Positions 62,837-64,000 of a stretch of 64,000 nt of DNA are shown here, piece by piece. The notes beneath the pieces were generated by a model. It saw only the letters and a list, made by a program, of their open reading frames with translations. It did no database searches and was not told the DNA's origin. The number at the start of each line of letters is the position of its first letter. Within the stretch, counting starts at the first letter, position 1. The stretch is from Leptospira bouyouniensis (GTDB lineage Bacteria > Spirochaetota > Leptospiria > Leptospirales > Leptospiraceae): assembly GCF_004769525.1 (NCBI RefSeq), contig NZ_RQFT01000008.1:124001-188000 (forward strand). The letters run 5' to 3'. Made by a program: the position numbers and the translations under genes.

Positions 62837-64000
62837 ATGTTCGAAGATGAACCCTCTACACTCAAAGAAAAAATATATCGTACCATCATTGCTCTCTTTT
62901 TATTCATATTGGTAGGAACACTTATCATCACTTTTTTACCAGGTGATGCAGAACAAAGCCTCATTGGAGCCATTACTGGTCAAAATTCGACAAAAGCAGG
63001 CTCTGTCGCAGGGCGAAGTATCCCGGTTGATTATTTTAACGCGGCAAAACGTGACTGTTACTACCGTTACCAACAATACGGCAGAGAAACAGCTCAAAAT
63101 GCAGAACTCTTGAATTCATGCGCTTATTCCACTGTCCGTGAGATGTACATAGCCAATGACATCGCCGCTGCAGTCGGGTTCCAAGTTTCCGAAATCAGCA
63201 TCAAACGGGAAATGTCCAAACAAGCCCGAGAAATACACAAGGAATCGGTATCACAAGCAGGGTATGGAGAAGAAGATTCAAGATCCCTGACAGAAATTTA
63301 CCAACAAATTTACCGATCTGCCCCGATGTACTACCGTATCGATTCCGCCACAGGTTATGCGTTATTCCCTAATTTCCTAGACCAACCTCTCACACCTTCG
63401 GAAAATGAAGTGGAGTTAGAAAGTGAAGCCAAACGTGCCAAAATTTCGTTCCGATTGGTGGCAATCTCCGAAGTCAATTTAATGAACGCAGTAGAGTCCA
63501 AAATCAATATCACGGATGAGGAATTACAAAAAGAATACCAAAAGGAAAAAGCGGAAGGAACACTTTCCAAGGATCCATCTGGAAACTTTGTAAGTTTCGA
63601 GGTGAGAAAACCTTTACTATTGTCCAAACTCAAATTTGACCGCAAACGAAAAGAAGCAGAGATTTGGAAAGGTCGTATCAGTCAAAAAATTTCTGAACCA
63701 AATGCCTTGGATGCGATTGCAAAGGAATCAGGACAACCCATTGAAACTGTGACGGCTGTTTCGTTGTCTGACTTAAAACTCGTGACATCAAACCGTGGGA
63801 ATAGTTACCGTTTGGCAAACTCGAGCCAGTTTTGGGAAACATTGGCAAACGATCCATTTAGCAAAAAAACGGTAGTTGGTCCTTTTTCGGACAACGACAA
63901 ACAAGTTTATGTGGAATTTAGTGCCCTAACATACGGACAACCCACAGCTGCCGCACCAAAAGACCAAGCTGCAGATTTTTTGAAACAAAGGCAACTTCTT
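62837..64000 (+). CDS. PpiD/SurA-like membrane-anchored periplasmic chaperone (3' end cut)
   Basis: 388 codons are visible and the frame is open to the window edge. A short cytoplasmic start (FEDEPSTLKEKIYR), one membrane segment (TIIALFLFILVGTLIITFL), then a SurA/PpiD-like N-terminal chaperone region with VAGRSIPVDYFNAAKRDCYYRY, a common PpiD-type beginning. The usual parvulin PPIase domain would be further in or beyond the edge; none is clear in the visible part. A periplasmic role in outer-membrane protein folding is inferred. Confidence 0.75.
   Translation, partial: MFEDEPSTLKEKIYRTIIALFLFILVGTLIITFLPGDAEQSLIGAITGQNSTKAGSVAGRSIPVDYFNAAKRDCYYRYQQYGRETAQNAELLNSCAYSTVREMYIANDIAAAVGFQVSEISIKREMSKQAREIHKESVSQAGYGEEDSRSLTEIYQQIYRSAPMYYRIDSATGYALFPNFLDQPLTPSENEVELESEAKRAKISFRLVAISEVNLMNAVESKINITDEELQKEYQKEKAEGTLSKDPSGNFVSFEVRKPLLLSKLKFDRKRKEAEIWKGRISQKISEPNALDAIAKESGQPIETVTAVSLSDLKLVTSNRGNSYRLANSSQFWETLANDPFSKKTVVGPFSDNDKQVYVEFSALTYGQPTAAAPKDQAADFLKQRQLL

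Overview
The window is AT-rich bacterial chromosome (well under half GC by eye) and reads as Leptospira, most likely a free-living (saprophytic, L. biflexa-like) species. The grounds are loose spirochaetal lipoboxes, large sensor kinase and kinase/phosphatase fusions of leptospiral type, a bactofilin, a lipoprotein with Cys-containing repeats ahead of a beta-helix, and a short EF-Ts. The species call is inference. I see no rRNA, tRNA, CRISPR array, prophage or insertion sequence.

Layout. 1-11077 (minus): a housekeeping superoperon running lipoprotein, an unlisted 58-residue protein, a DUF4321 membrane protein, rpsB, tsf, pyrH, frr, uppS, cdsA, dxr, rseP, proS, then trpB (cut by the window edge). 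It joins translation, UMP kinase, and isoprenoid, undecaprenyl and phospholipid synthesis to the site-2 protease. 11078-11553 holds a decayed DUF6544-like gene. 11554-13832: a GlxA-type AraC regulator divergent from two HD-domain genes. 13980-17931: a fused trehalose-6-phosphate synthase/phosphatase overlapping a GH15 glycosidase. 18083-28315 (plus): a PAS histidine kinase, a polytopic membrane protein, a VOC protein and an AraC/GyrI-like regulator (each behind a hairpin that hides its ribosome-binding site), an SGNH lipoprotein, a chemoreceptor and a GGDEF-PilZ protein.

28321-29905: a sulfane-sulfur locus with a rhodanese whose membrane-anchored N-terminus is split off by a frameshift in an A9 tract, an ETHE1-type persulfide dioxygenase and a half-size TSUP transporter. 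29921-36788: a membrane protein, MsrA, an ATPase-HDOD protein, a TRIC-family channel and a large beta-helix lipoprotein. 36806-51721 (minus): twelve tightly packed genes (gaps of 1-12 bp or short overlaps) that look like one 15 kb operon: AfsA-like/PilZ protein, SDR, a 1904-residue Ser/Thr kinase-ATPase-GAF-SpoIIE protein, acpS, a small TPR protein, bactofilin, 7TM histidine kinase, SDR, cupin, cNMP-binding PP2C phosphatase, PlsC-like acyltransferase and an SMP-30-like lipoprotein. This is the most unusual region.

51815-60690: UspA, then a polyamine ABC importer (potDABC / ydcSTUV type) divergent from gabD-gabT-patD, together a putrescine/GABA uptake and catabolism locus ending in succinate. 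60734-64000: a DUF389 membrane protein, a conserved-looking hypothetical protein and the start of a PpiD/SurA-like chaperone that runs off the window.
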